NCBI RefSeq assembly: GCF_014842025.1
Contig: NZ_JACYUY010000026.1
Coordinates: 25,029 to 89,028, forward strand
Reading direction: 5' to 3'
Source: Massilia sp. CFBP 13721
GTDB taxonomy: Bacteria; Pseudomonadota; Gammaproteobacteria; Burkholderiales; Burkholderiaceae_D
DNA length: 64,000 bases
The notes beneath the pieces are model-generated. The model had not been told where the DNA came from. It did not search any database and was given only the letters and a program-made list of their open reading frames with translations. The position numbers were made by a program, and so were the translations under genes. Below are positions 26,075 through 34,745 of this stretch, piece by piece. The stretch's first letter is position 1. Each line of letters opens with the position of its first letter.

Positions 26075-27328
26075 TTATCGGTCAATGGAACCGAAAACGA
26101 TGTCCTGGGTGCCGATGATCGTGACGGCGTCGGCGATCATGTGGCCACGCGCCATCTCGTCCAGGCTCTGCAGGTGGGCATAGTCGGGGGTGCGGATCTT
26201 CAGGCGGTATGGCTTGTTGGCGCCGTCGGAAACGATATAGATGCCGAACTCGCCCTTCGGGTGCTCGACCGCGGCATACGCCTCGCCCGGCGGGACGTGG
26301 AAGCCTTCGGTGAACAGCTTGAAGTGGTGAATCAAGGACTCCATGTTCGACTTCATCTCTTCGCGTGCAGGCGGGACGATCTTGTGATTATCGATCATCA
26401 CCGGGCCCTGGTTCACGCGCAGCCAGGCGATGCACTGCTTGATGATGCGGTTCGACTGGCGCATCTCTTCCATGCGGACCAGGTAGCGGTCGTAGGAGTC
26501 GCCGTTGGTGCCAACCGGGATGTCGAAGTCGAGCTTGTCGTACACGGCGTACGGCTGCGTCTTGCGCAAGTCCCAGGCCACGCCCGAACCGCGCAGCATG
26601 GCGCCGGTGAAGCCCATCGCTTTCGCGTCTTCCGGCGACACCACGCCGATGCCGACGGTACGCTGCTTCCAGATACGGTTATCGGTCAGCAGGGTTTCGT
26701 ATTCGTCCACGTAGCCGTCGAAACGCTTCGTAAACGACTCGATGAAGTCCAGCACCGAACCCTGGCGGTCTTCGTTCAGGGCATCGATCGCCTTCTTGCT
26801 GCGGATGATCGATTCCTTGTGCTTCGGCATGAAGTCCGGCAGGTCGCGATACACGCCGCCCGGGCGGTAGTAGGCCGCGTGCATGCGCGCGCCCGACACC
26901 GCCTCGTAGACGTCGAACAGGTCTTCGCGGTCGCGGAAGGCGTACAGGAACGGACCCATGGCGCCGATGTCGAGCGCGTGTGCGCCGAGCCACATCAGGT
27001 GGTTCAGCAGGCGCGTGATCTCGTCGAACATGACGCGGATGTACTGCGCGCGCACCGGCGCTTCGACGCCGAGCAGCTTTTCGACGGCCAGCACGTAGCC
27101 GTGCTCGTTGCACATCATCGACACGTAGTCGAGGCGATCCATGTACGGCACCGACTGCAGGTAGGTGCGCGTTTCGGCCAGCTTCTCGGTGCCGCGGTGC
27201 AGCAGGCCGATGTGCGGGTCGGCGCGCTGGATCACTTCGCCGTCGAGTTCAAGCACGAGGCGCAGCACGCCGTGCGCTGCCGGGTGCTGCGGACCAAAGT
27301 TCAGGGTGTAATTCTTAAGCTCAGCCAT
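26075..27328 (-). CDS. nuoD: NADH-quinone oxidoreductase subunit D
   Basis: The 417-residue 49-kDa-type subunit, homologous to the large subunit of NiFe hydrogenases, which forms the quinone-binding cavity with NuoB. Visible signatures are NFGPQHPAAHGVLRL (residues 10-24, with the quinone-site His), LHRGTEKLAE, and the C-terminal GDIVFGS-type end (QDIVFGSIDR). NuoC and NuoD are separate genes here, unlike the fused E. coli protein; nuoC's stop overlaps the nuoD start by one base. Confidence 0.99.
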   Translation of the reverse strand: MAELKNYTLNFGPQHPAAHGVLRLVLELDGEVIQRADPHIGLLHRGTEKLAETRTYLQSVPYMDRLDYVSMMCNEHGYVLAVEKLLGVEAPVRAQYIRVMFDEITRLLNHLMWLGAHALDIGAMGPFLYAFRDREDLFDVYEAVSGARMHAAYYRPGGVYRDLPDFMPKHKESIIRSKKAIDALNEDRQGSVLDFIESFTKRFDGYVDEYETLLTDNRIWKQRTVGIGVVSPEDAKAMGFTGAMLRGSGVAWDLRKTQPYAVYDKLDFDIPVGTNGDSYDRYLVRMEEMRQSNRIIKQCIAWLRVNQGPVMIDNHKIVPPAREEMKSNMESLIHHFKLFTEGFHVPPGEAYAAVEHPKGEFGIYIVSDGANKPYRLKIRTPDYAHLQSLDEMARGHMIADAVTIIGTQDIVFGSIDR

Positions 27329-27921
27329 TATTTCATCCCGTAGGTTTCTTCGCGGATCACGCGCGGGATGTTCTCACGCGGCTCGATCGTCACGGGTTGG
27401 TAGATCACGCGCTTCTGCTCGGGGTCGTAGCGCATTTCGACATAGCCCGAAATCGGGAAGTCCTTGCGGAACGGGTGGCCGATGAAGCCGTAGTCGGTCA
27501 GGATGCGGCGCAGGTCACCGTGTCCGTCGAACAGGATGCCGTACAGGTCGAAGGCTTCGCGCTCGTACCAGTTGGCGGCGCGCCAGATCGACGTGATCGA
27601 TTCCACGATCGGCATTTCGTCGTCGGGGGCGAAGACGCGCACGCGCACGCGCCAGTTATTCGCCAGCGACAGCAGGTGGGTGGTGACCGCGTAGCGCGGG
27701 CCGTCCCAGGTGCCTTCCCCATATTGGGAGTAATCGACGCCGCACAAGTCGATCATTTCTTCGAATGCGAGCGACGGGTCGTCGCGCAGGGTCTGCATCG
27801 CCTTGAGGTAATCGGCGGCCTTGACCACCACGGTCACTTCGCCGAGCGCTGCCGAAATGGCGGCGCCCTCGCCGAGTGCTTTTTCCAGGGCGAGTTGGAG
27901 GACTTCGAGTTTTGTCGTCAT
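27328..27921 (-). CDS. nuoC: NADH-quinone oxidoreductase subunit C
   Basis: A 197-residue 30-kDa-type subunit of the connecting module of complex I. The family signature ANWYEREAFDLYGI appears near residues 115-128 and is followed by HPDLRRILTDYGF-type sequence (GDLRRILTDYGFIGHPFRKD). The C-terminus carries the RVIYQPVTIEPREN block. It lies 18 bases after nuoB and shares a base with nuoD. Confidence 0.98.
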   Translation of the reverse strand: MTTKLEVLQLALEKALGEGAAISAALGEVTVVVKAADYLKAMQTLRDDPSLAFEEMIDLCGVDYSQYGEGTWDGPRYAVTTHLLSLANNWRVRVRVFAPDDEMPIVESITSIWRAANWYEREAFDLYGILFDGHGDLRRILTDYGFIGHPFRKDFPISGYVEMRYDPEQKRVIYQPVTIEPRENIPRVIREETYGMK

Positions 27922-27939
27922 GGTGTTTCCGGCAGTGTA

Positions 27940-28419
27940 TTAACGCGCGATCGTGTTGGTGCGCTTGATCTTGTTCTGCAACTGCATGATGCCGTACAGC
28001 AGCGCTTCCGCCGTCGGCGGGCAGCCCGGCACGTAGACGTCGACCGGTACGATGCGGTCGCAGCCGCGCACCACCGAGTACGAGTAGTGGTAGTAGCCGC
28101 CGCCGTTGGCGCAGGAACCCATCGAGATAACCCAGCGCGGCTCGGCCATCTGGTCGTAGACCTTGCGCAGTGCCGGCGCCATCTTGTTGCACAGCGTGCC
28201 GGCCACGATCATCACGTCGGACTGGCGTGGCGATGGACGGAACACAATGCCGAAGCGGTCGAGGTCATAGCGGGCTGCGCCCACATGCATCATCTCGACC
28301 GCGCAACAGGCCAGGCCAAACGTCATCGGGAACATCGATCCCGTGCGCGCCCAGTTGATCAGCTTATCGGCTGTGGTGGTAATGAAACCTTCGTTTAGAA
28401 CGCCTTCATGAATAGCCAT
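27940..28419 (-). CDS. nuoB: NADH-quinone oxidoreductase subunit B
   Basis: A 159-residue subunit that holds cluster N2, the direct electron donor to quinone. The four cysteine ligands are the tandem Cys38-Cys39 in GLACCAVEMM, the Cys in SMGSCANGGG, and the Cys in YVPGCPPTAE. The length is typical. It starts three bases after nuoA ends. Confidence 0.99.
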   Translation of the reverse strand: MAIHEGVLNEGFITTTADKLINWARTGSMFPMTFGLACCAVEMMHVGAARYDLDRFGIVFRPSPRQSDVMIVAGTLCNKMAPALRKVYDQMAEPRWVISMGSCANGGGYYHYSYSVVRGCDRIVPVDVYVPGCPPTAEALLYGIMQLQNKIKRTNTIAR

Positions 28420-28422
28420 GGC

Positions 28423-28782
28423 TTATTCCCAATCAAGGGCACCTTTCTTCCAGATGTACCAGAAACCAACCACGAACTCGGCAATGAACACCATCATCGT
28501 GATGAAGCCGGTCCAGCCCAGTTCGCGCATGGAGACGCCCCATGGGAAGAAGAATGCCGTTTCCAGATCAAACAAAATAAAGAGAATCGCGACCAGATAG
28601 TAACGGACGTCGAATTTCATGCGCGCGTCTTCGAAAGCTTCGAAGCCGCATTCATAAGGGGAGAGCTTGGCAGCATCGGGCCGTTGCGGTCCGAGCAGAT
28701 ACCCGAGCACCTGGGGTGCGACGCCGACACCGACGCCAATCAGGATGAAGAGAAGAACGGGGAAATAATTTTCGAGGTTCAC
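28423..28782 (-). CDS. nuoA: NADH-quinone oxidoreductase subunit A
   Basis: The 119-residue first gene product of the complex I operon, with three membrane helices (ND3 homologue). The conserved loop SPYECGFEAFEDARMKFDVR carries the Cys that moves in the active/deactive transition of related enzymes. The start is a GTG at 28782 (VNLENYFPVLLF), which gives the standard length; an upstream ATG at 28821 adds 13 unconserved residues. The operon promoter should lie within about 110 bases upstream, before the terminator at 28890-28945, but I cannot pick out convincing hexamers. Confidence 0.96.
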   Translation of the reverse strand: MNLENYFPVLLFILIGVGVGVAPQVLGYLLGPQRPDAAKLSPYECGFEAFEDARMKFDVRYYLVAILFILFDLETAFFFPWGVSMRELGWTGFITMMVFIAEFVVGFWYIWKKGALDWE

Positions 28783-28889
28783 GATGGAGCCTATTTTGAA
28801 CGATCGGGTTAATGAAACCACTGCATGCCTGCAGCGCCGTATCGCGCAATCCTGGCCACTGTCACCAGGACCGTACGACTGATCCTCGT

Positions 28890-28945
28890 AAAAAAAGCCA
28901 GCTCAGGCACGAGAGCAATCGCTCGTTTGCCCTTGCTGGCTTTTT
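28890..28945 (-). terminator. intrinsic terminator after tRNA-Leu, before nuoA
   Basis: An 11-base stem, aaagccagc / gctggcttt with flanking A and T runs, closes a loop of about 32 bases. On the minus strand it ends in a run of seven T, so it would stop transcripts from tpiA-secG-tRNA. The A-run on the other side makes it potentially bidirectional. Confidence 0.8.
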
Positions 28946-28953
28946 CTGTATCT

Positions 28954-29038
28954 TGGTGCCGACGGCGAGACTCGAACTCGCACAGCTTGCGCCACTACCC
29001 CCTCAAGATAGCGTGTCTACCAATTTCACCACGTCGGC
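28954..29038 (-). tRNA. tRNA-Leu (anticodon GAG)
   Basis: The 85-base gene folds as a type II tRNA. The acceptor stem is GCCGACG/CGTCGGC, the D arm is GTG-CAC with the GGTAGA loop, the anticodon stem CTATC/GGTAG has loop TTGAGGG (anticodon GAG, reads CUC and CUU), a variable arm GTGGCGCAAGCTGT follows, and the T arm is GCGAG-TTCGAGT-CTCGC. CCA is encoded. It sits between secG and nuoA, a placement I recall from other betaproteobacteria. Confidence 0.96.
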
Positions 29039-29371
29039 TGGAGACCAGTATTCTACCCTGCTTTAGCACCCTTTTTCAATGCTCAAATTGAGCCATCGCA
29101 AGGAAAAACAAGGAATTTCTCAAACTTTCCTTCGTTATGCCTTTGAAAACATGGCGAAAGAGGCATGAGGACCGGATAAATGCCCTGGTCAGGTAAATAC
29201 CGGCTGTACTACGAGGACCTGCAGCAGCCTTGCGGCCGCTTTACTGCCAGAGACCGTAGGGTGGACGGCTCTGCCGTCCACGCGTTCAACACACGCTAGT
29301 GCATCGAAACGCCCCCACCAGCCTGTTGACTGCACGCGTGGACGGGAAATCAGTCCACCCTACAATGACAA
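29039..29371. repeat. intergenic region with an inverted pair of GTAG-type REP-like repeats
   Basis: The 333-base gap between secG and tRNA-Leu holds no gene. Copy 1 (29256-29290, plus orientation) begins GTAGGGTGGACGG and returns as CCGTCCACGCGTTCAA. Copy 2 (29332-29363, inverted) reads on the minus strand GTAGGGTGGACTG with return CGTCCACGCGTGC. Both fold as hairpins after the GTAG. The two heads face outward, as in a bacterial interspersed mosaic element. The first 200 bases of the gap show nothing. Confidence 0.75.
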
Positions 29372-29854
29372 TTACTTGGCCGGACCCGGTTCCGACTGCG
29401 CAGGCGGCGCCGGCGACACCGTCGCGGGCACCGTCTCGGCAGGACCAGCCGGCGGCACGTCGACAGCCGGCGCCGTCGGCACGCCCGCGGTCGGGGCAAG
29501 CGCTTCAGGCGCAGTGGTCGTGGCCGGCACGTTCGCGCCGGCATTCGCAGGCACGCCATTGGCCGGCGCCGCCATCCGTTCCATCACGCCGCCGCTTGGC
29601 GCCGCGCTTGGGGTACGGTTGTTGCTCATGTACGCCAGCGACAGGGTCGAAGCGAAGAAGATGGCGGCCGCCACCGCGGTCGACTTCGACAGGAAGTTCG
29701 ACGAACCGCTGGCGCCGAACAGGCTACCCGAGGCGCCGGAACCGAAAGCGGCGCCCATGTCGGCGCCCTTACCGTGCTGCAGCAGGACCAGGGCAATGAT
29801 TGCCAGTGCGGAGATAACCTGCACGACAACAACAAGATTGAACATCACGCTCAT
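29372..29854 (-). CDS. secG: preprotein translocase subunit SecG
   Basis: SecG is the small accessory subunit of the SecYEG channel in the inner membrane. The 160-residue protein has two membrane helices (residues ~4-24 and ~56-76) with the family segment LVLLQHGKGADMGAAFGSGASGS (described by its ends) between them and GASGSSNFLSKSTAVAAAIFF. The C-terminal ~80 residues form a long Ala/Pro/Val-rich tail, much longer than in E. coli SecG (110 residues). The start could be residue 4 (MFNLV, 29845). It lies just after tpiA on the same strand. Confidence 0.96.
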   Translation of the reverse strand: MSVMFNLVVVVQVISALAIIALVLLQHGKGADMGAAFGSGASGSLFGASGSSNFLSKSTAVAAAIFFASTLSLAYMSNNRTPSAAPSGGVMERMAAPANGVPANAGANVPATTTAPEALAPTAGVPTAPAVDVPPAGPAETVPATVSPAPPAQSEPGPAK

Positions 29855-29930
29855 ACCAATTCCATTCCAAGTTTAACTACGTTGCAAATACTGAATTTCT
29901 GAATCAGGTGCTTGGTGGCACCGGGCGACT

Positions 29931-30692
29931 TCAGGCCGCCGCTTCCGCCGCGCCGATGATCGCCAGGAAGTCGGCCGCCTTGAGCGCCGCGCCGCCGATC
30001 AGGCCGCCGTCGATGTCAGGCTGCGCCAGCAGTTCGACCGCGTTATCCGGCTTCATGCTGCCGCCGTACAGGATCGCGACTTTTTCACTCGCCGCCGCGC
30101 TGCGTTCGCGCAGCTGGCTGCGCAATTGCGCATGCACTTCCTGCGCCATCGCCGGCGTGGCCGTCTTGCCGGTGCCGATCGCCCAGACAGGTTCGTAGGC
30201 GACCACGATACGCGCGATGGCGTCGTCGTCAAGCAGTTCCAGCACGGCAGACATTTGTTTGCCGACTACAACATTTGTTTGTCCCGCTTCGCGCTCGTCG
30301 AGCGTTTCGCCCACGCAGACGATCGGGGTCAGGCCGGCGTTCAATGCCGCCAGGGCCTTGTGCGCCACGTGCTCGCTCGTCTCGCCATGGTAGGCGCGGC
30401 GTTCCGAGTGGCCGACGATCGCGTAGCGGCAGCCGAACTCGGCCAGCATCGACGCGGCGACTTCGCCGGTGTAGGCGCCGCTCGCATGGAGCGACACGTC
30501 CTGCGCGCCCCAGGCCAGCGGCGTGCCGGCCAGCGCATCGGCGCATTGCTGCAGGTAGGGCGCCGGCACGCACACGGCGGCGTTTGCCTTCGCAATACTG
30601 CCCAGACCGTCAACAATGCCGCCGAGCAGCGTCGCGTTATTCGCGCGGCTGCCATTCATTTTCCAGTTACCTACAACGAGTTTGGGACGCAT
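29931..30692 (-). CDS. tpiA: triosephosphate isomerase
   Basis: TpiA interconverts dihydroxyacetone phosphate and glyceraldehyde 3-phosphate in glycolysis. The 253-residue barrel has all catalytic residues: Lys11 in GNWKMNG, His95 in IVGHSERR and Glu167 in AYEPVWAIGTG; the phosphate loop ILYGGSMKP is also present. It is the first gene of a tpiA-secG-tRNA-Leu unit. It ends with a short Ala-rich tail. Confidence 0.99.
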   Translation of the reverse strand: MRPKLVVGNWKMNGSRANNATLLGGIVDGLGSIAKANAAVCVPAPYLQQCADALAGTPLAWGAQDVSLHASGAYTGEVAASMLAEFGCRYAIVGHSERRAYHGETSEHVAHKALAALNAGLTPIVCVGETLDEREAGQTNVVVGKQMSAVLELLDDDAIARIVVAYEPVWAIGTGKTATPAMAQEVHAQLRSQLRERSAAASEKVAILYGGSMKPDNAVELLAQPDIDGGLIGGAALKAADFLAIIGAAEAAA

Positions 30693-31000
30693 ATTACCCC
30701 ACAGTCAAATAACCCGCTATTCTAGCTGCCGTTCATGAGCGGGTCAAACAATGGCTGGGCTGGCGTGTTGAAAAGAGGTCAATGGAATTCGATGGTGTTG
30801 TAGGGTGGGCACTCGTGCCCACGCGGTCTTACTATATGCATATGGCAGAGCATTCGTCAGTTGAACGCGTGGGCGGAGGACCAGCCCACCTTACAGGTCT
30901 GATCCTAACGGCTAGCAAGTTCGACCGATAAGACTTGCATGAGATGTAAGGTGGGCGGGTCTCCCGCCCACGCGTTCAAGCAGCGCCAGCGCAGCCGTGC
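30693..31000. repeat. intergenic region with three GTAG-type REP-like repeats
   Basis: The 308-base gap upstream of tpiA holds three repeat copies: 30800-30827 (GTAGGGTGGGCAC...GTGCCCACGCGG), 30861-30894 inverted (GTAAGGTGGGCTGG on the minus strand, return CGCCCACGCGTTCAA), and 30946-30980 direct (GTAAGGTGGGCGGG, return CCCGCCCACGCGTTCAA). The first and second form an outward-facing pair. The stems differ between copies but remain palindromic. No gene is present; tpiA's promoter must lie between 30693 and about 30800. Confidence 0.75.
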
Positions 31001-31981
31001 TTACACCACCGTGAGTACGATCTTCCCCACATGCGTACTCGACTCCATCAGCGCATGCGCCGCAGCCGCCTCCTCCAGCGGGAAGGTTTTATAGATCACC
31101 GGCTTCACCTTCCCCGCCTCCAGAAAGGGCCACACCCGCTCGCGCAGCTTGTTCGCGATCTCTCCCTTGAAGGCAACCGGCCGCGGCCGCAGCGTCGAAC
31201 CGCTGATGGTCAAACGCCGCCGCAGCACCTGACCCAGGTCGACGTTCGCCTTGGCCCCACCCAGCAGCGCGATCAGCGCAATGCGCCCATCGTCCGCCAG
31301 GCAATCGATCTCGCGCGCCACGTAATCGCCGGCGACCATGTCCAGCACCACGTCGACGCCGCGTCCGCCGGTCAATTCCTTCACAACAGCGACGAAATCC
31401 TCGTCGCGGTAATTGATGCCGCGCTCGGCGCCGAGTTGCTCGCAGGCGCGGCATTTGTCGGCGCTGCCGGCGGTGGCGAACACGCGGTGGCCCAGGGCGG
31501 TGGCCAGCTGGATCGCGGTCACGCCGATGCCGGAAGTGCCGCCCTGCACCAGCAGCGTCTCGCCCTCGCTCAACTGGGCACGGTCGAACACGTTGGTCCA
31601 GACGGTGAAAAAGGTTTCCGGCAGCGATGCCGCCTCGACCATGCTCAAGCCGGCAGGCACCGGCAGGCATTGCGCCAGCGGCGCCGCGCAGTACTCGGCA
31701 TAGCCGCCGCCCTGCACCAGCGCGCACACCATGTCGCCTTTTGAAAAACCGCTATCGCCCAGGTCGCCGTCGACGATCTCGCCCGCCACTTCCAGTCCCG
31801 GCAGGTCGGATGCGCCCGGCGGCACCGGATAGTTGCCCTGGCGCTGGAACACGTCCGGCCGGTTGATGCCGGCGGCGTGGACCTTGATCAGCACCTCGCC
31901 CACTTTCAGTTCCGGCGTTGGCCGCTCGCACGGCTGCAATACCTCGGGTTTGCCCGGCTTGGTGATTTCGATCGCGCGCAT
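31001..31981 (-). CDS. NAD(P)H quinone oxidoreductase (PIG3/QOR-like, medium-chain reductase)
   Basis: A 326-residue zinc-free medium-chain dehydrogenase/reductase of the quinone oxidoreductase group, cytosolic. The N-terminal GroES-like domain has NRPDVFQRQGNYPVPPG (residues ~40-56). The Rossmann fold begins VQGGTSGIGVTAIQLA (residues ~144-159) and TGGRGVDVVLDMVAG follows. The overall pattern is that of PIG3-type reductases that take quinones with NADPH. It is monocistronic and ends at a REP-like repeat cluster. Confidence 0.92.
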   Translation of the reverse strand: MRAIEITKPGKPEVLQPCERPTPELKVGEVLIKVHAAGINRPDVFQRQGNYPVPPGASDLPGLEVAGEIVDGDLGDSGFSKGDMVCALVQGGGYAEYCAAPLAQCLPVPAGLSMVEAASLPETFFTVWTNVFDRAQLSEGETLLVQGGTSGIGVTAIQLATALGHRVFATAGSADKCRACEQLGAERGINYRDEDFVAVVKELTGGRGVDVVLDMVAGDYVAREIDCLADDGRIALIALLGGAKANVDLGQVLRRRLTISGSTLRPRPVAFKGEIANKLRERVWPFLEAGKVKPVIYKTFPLEEAAAAHALMESSTHVGKIVLTVV

Positions 31982-32241
31982 GGTTCGGCCTCCATTGAGA
32001 AAACAATCATTGTACGGCAGCGTTATCAGCCGTGTTTTTGTTGCTCTTTGGCGAAGCTATTTCCTATTGCTGTGCTCAAACGCAAACAAATTCTCTAATG
32101 CATGAGCTTTTTGGGGAACTTTAGAGCTGGCACAACGAACGCGTCCGTAACCATCTTGCGAGTCCTACCCCCGCCGCATAGATTGGAGGGCACGAGCTCA
32201 GCCACACGAGCCGTTTCCGCCCACTACCGAAGGAGCACATC

Positions 32242-33612
32242 ATGCAATCGATGTCCGCTGCCCTGTCAGATTTCGCCCGCCGCACCGCGGCGGCCTTTTC
32301 CCGTCCCACGCCGCAGAATCGTCCGCGCCGCGGCATGCTGCTCGGCGGCGTCGCGCTCGCCATCGCCCTCGCCCTGCCCGGCCAGTACGCCGACGCCCAG
32401 GACTGGAACACCGAGCGCTGGACCGGCACCTGGGGAACGGCCCCGGCCGGCCCGCCGGCGCCCGCCAACCTGCAGACCTTCACCGACCAGACCTTGCGCC
32501 TGATCGTCCACACCAGCATCGGCGGCAACCGCGTGCGTATTCGCGTGTCCAATGAGTTCGGCGCTACGCCGCTGCGCATCGGCGCCGCCCGCATCGGTGT
32601 CCGCGCCAGCGGTTCCGACGTCGCCCCCGGCACCGACCGCGCCTTGACCTTCAGTGGCAACACGTCGATCACGATCCCGCCCGGCGCGCCGGTGCTGTCC
32701 GACCCGGTCGAACTGAATGTGCCGGCCCTGGGCGACCTGGCGATCAGCCTGTACCTGCCCGGCACCGTTGAAGCGAACACGATCCATAACACCGGCCTGC
32801 AGACCAATTATGTCTCGCTGCCCGGCGACTTCACCGCCGCCGCGACACTGCCGGTGCAGCGCACGATCACGGCCTGGCCGTTCCTGACGGAGGTGGACGT
32901 CGATAGCGCCGGCCCGTCCATCGTGGCGCTGGGCGACTCGATTACCGACGGCACGCGCAGCACGGTCGACACGAATAACCGCTGGCCCGACTGGCTGGCG
33001 CGCCGCCTGCAAACCGTGCGCGATCCGGTCCTCGGCATCAACGGGCGTCTCGGTGTTGTCAATCGCGGCATCAGCGGCAACCGCCTGGTGAGCGACCCGC
33101 CCAACCTGCTGGCTGGACGCAGCATCCTCGAGCGCTTCGACCGCGACGTGCTCGCCACCGCAGGCGTGCGCTACATGACCCTGATGATCGGCATTAACGA
33201 CATCGGCAACAGCCCGGCGACCAGCCCGATCCCTGCGGCCGACCTGATCGCCGGCTACCGCCAGGTGATCGCGCGCGCCCACGCCAGGGGCATCGCCGTG
33301 TTCGGCGCCACGCTCACACCCTTCGAAGGCGCCGGCTACTACTCGCCGGAGAAAGAGGTAGTGCGCCAGGCGGTGAACAACTGGATTCGTTCGAGCGACG
33401 AATTCGACGGCGTGATCGATTTCGACCTCGCCACGCGCGACCCGGCTCACCCGACGCGCTTCCTGCCGGCCTACGACAGCGGCGACCATCTGCACCCGAA
33501 CGACCTGGGGTACCAGGCGATGGGCAATGCGGTACCGTTGGGCTTGTTCCGGTCGTTGGGGACCGGACTCAAGGCGCAGCAGCAGAAGAAAGCGGCGGCA
33601 ATCCTTGAGTGA
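32242..33612 (+). CDS. secreted SGNH/GDSL-family hydrolase
   Basis: A 456-residue exported hydrolase. A long basic N-region is followed by a hydrophobic stretch (LLGGVALAIALALPG, near residues 33-48) ending before AQDWN, so a signal peptide is likely. An N-terminal beta-rich domain precedes the SGNH domain with Ser in ALGDSITDG (near residue 233), Gly in GISGN, Asn in IGINDIG and Asp/His in SGDHLHPND (near 414). It probably acts on esters such as acylated polysaccharides. The ATG has an AAGGAG seven bases upstream. Confidence 0.92.
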   Translation: MQSMSAALSDFARRTAAAFSRPTPQNRPRRGMLLGGVALAIALALPGQYADAQDWNTERWTGTWGTAPAGPPAPANLQTFTDQTLRLIVHTSIGGNRVRIRVSNEFGATPLRIGAARIGVRASGSDVAPGTDRALTFSGNTSITIPPGAPVLSDPVELNVPALGDLAISLYLPGTVEANTIHNTGLQTNYVSLPGDFTAAATLPVQRTITAWPFLTEVDVDSAGPSIVALGDSITDGTRSTVDTNNRWPDWLARRLQTVRDPVLGINGRLGVVNRGISGNRLVSDPPNLLAGRSILERFDRDVLATAGVRYMTLMIGINDIGNSPATSPIPAADLIAGYRQVIARAHARGIAVFGATLTPFEGAGYYSPEKEVVRQAVNNWIRSSDEFDGVIDFDLATRDPAHPTRFLPAYDSGDHLHPNDLGYQAMGNAVPLGLFRSLGTGLKAQQQKKAAAILE

Positions 33613-33619
33613 AGCATGT

Positions 33620-33652
33620 GCGCCGCCAGTCTGGCTGGCGGCGCGTTTGGTT
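33620..33652 (+). terminator. likely intrinsic terminator of the SGNH hydrolase gene
   Basis: A perfect ten-base stem, gcgccgccag/ctggcggcgc with a five-base loop, stands eight bases after the stop codon. It is followed only by gtttggtt, a weak T-rich tract. It sits between convergent genes. Confidence 0.55.
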
Positions 33653-33666
33653 CCTCGGCGCGGGTG

Positions 33667-34200
33667 CTAAAGGCGCATCCCCAGCCAGATCACAACTTCG
33701 GTAGCGCCCGAAACGATCGCGGCCAGCAGCCGGTTCAGGAAACCTCCCGATCCGGCGCGCGCAGCCGATCGATCATGATGCTCCTGCTCGTCGCGGACGA
33801 TTGCGGAAATTGCCCGGCTTGCCTCAGGGTCGGCCTGGCCGAGATCGTGCAATTGCTGCTGCAGGTGCTGCAACACTACCCGTTCGACCGCGACGGTCGT
33901 GGTGGCCATGGCCTGCGGCCCAAGGACGCCGGTGAACAGGCCCAACAGGAATCCGCCCGTTCCGCACAGCCAGCAACTGCGGCAGCGCCTGAGCACGCGT
34001 CGCTCCAGTTCGCCCGCGAAGATCGATCGATGCCGCTCTTCGTGCGCCTTGAATTCCGCCAGTTCGGCAAGCATCGTCCCGGCCCGCAGGCGCGCCAGCA
34101 GCAACTGCCCGGCATAGATATTCACGGCGCCATGCTCTCCCGCATGGTTGACCTTCAAGATGCGGTCACCCGCACCGCTATTCAGGTACGTGCTGATCAT
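33667..34200 (-). CDS. COQ7-like demethoxyubiquinone hydroxylase family protein
   Basis: A 177-residue di-iron carboxylate protein of the COQ7 family, whose typical members hydroxylate demethoxyubiquinone. The ligand set is visible: Glu22 in VNHAGEHGAV, Glu54-x2-His57 in HEERHRS, Glu106, and Glu138-x2-His141 in DEQEHHD. It is shorter than most betaproteobacterial Coq7 proteins and is sandwiched with a YcxB-like membrane protein, so it may be a divergent paralogue rather than the ubiquinone enzyme. A Cys-rich patch, RRCRSCWLC, near residues 71-79 is unusual. It overlaps the upstream gene by 23 bases. Confidence 0.8.
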   Translation of the reverse strand: MISTYLNSGAGDRILKVNHAGEHGAVNIYAGQLLLARLRAGTMLAELAEFKAHEERHRSIFAGELERRVLRRCRSCWLCGTGGFLLGLFTGVLGPQAMATTTVAVERVVLQHLQQQLHDLGQADPEASRAISAIVRDEQEHHDRSAARAGSGGFLNRLLAAIVSGATEVVIWLGMRL

Positions 34201-34717
34201 GACTCACCGGCTGCAAGACAGCGGCCGCCTTCTTGAACGCCATGGCCTGCTCGACAAAGGCGATGGCCGCATCGTCCGAAGCAAACGCGCGGCGTGGAAG
34301 AACATGCGCCGCCTGGCTATTCATCATGATCACGATGTAATTGTCCAGCGTCGAGATGGCCTTGATACCCGACCACGCATGGTGCGACGTGTTGACCGCA
34401 GTCGCTTCGCTCAATCCTGCTGGCGAGATCGAGAATGCGTGCCGGCCCAGCACCCCGCCATCCTTGTTCACCGACAGCAGGAAGCACGCGAAGTTGCCGA
34501 GGAATGCCCCCAGCAATGTGCCAAGCGCGACCATGCATGACGCCAGTGTTGCGAAAAGAAATACGCCAACCGAGCGCATGCCGTGCTCGGACCAGAAGTA
34601 GGCAAGCACGCCGCACGCGACAGCCAGCATGAACCACCAATTGCCGCGCCGCCTGAACAGCATTTGCAACGAAACCACGAACAGGTCGCGTCGGGTAAGG
34701 TCAACTGAAGCGTGCAT
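34178..34717 (-). CDS. YcxB-like membrane protein
   Basis: A 179-residue inner-membrane protein. Two hydrophobic helices occupy about residues 27-50 and 52-82. The soluble C-terminal domain matches the YcxB-like pattern: a strand-rich unit with HHAWSGIKAISTLDNYIVI and HVLPRRAFASDDAAIAFVEQA (the RAF block is typical). The role of this family is unknown. The 3' end overlaps the start of the COQ7-like gene by 23 bases, so the two are likely one operon. Confidence 0.75.
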   Translation of the reverse strand: MHASVDLTRRDLFVVSLQMLFRRRGNWWFMLAVACGVLAYFWSEHGMRSVGVFLFATLASCMVALGTLLGAFLGNFACFLLSVNKDGGVLGRHAFSISPAGLSEATAVNTSHHAWSGIKAISTLDNYIVIMMNSQAAHVLPRRAFASDDAAIAFVEQAMAFKKAAAVLQPVSHDQHVPE

Positions 34718-34745
34718 GCCCTTCCTTTTGTAAGTCGTTGCGCCC

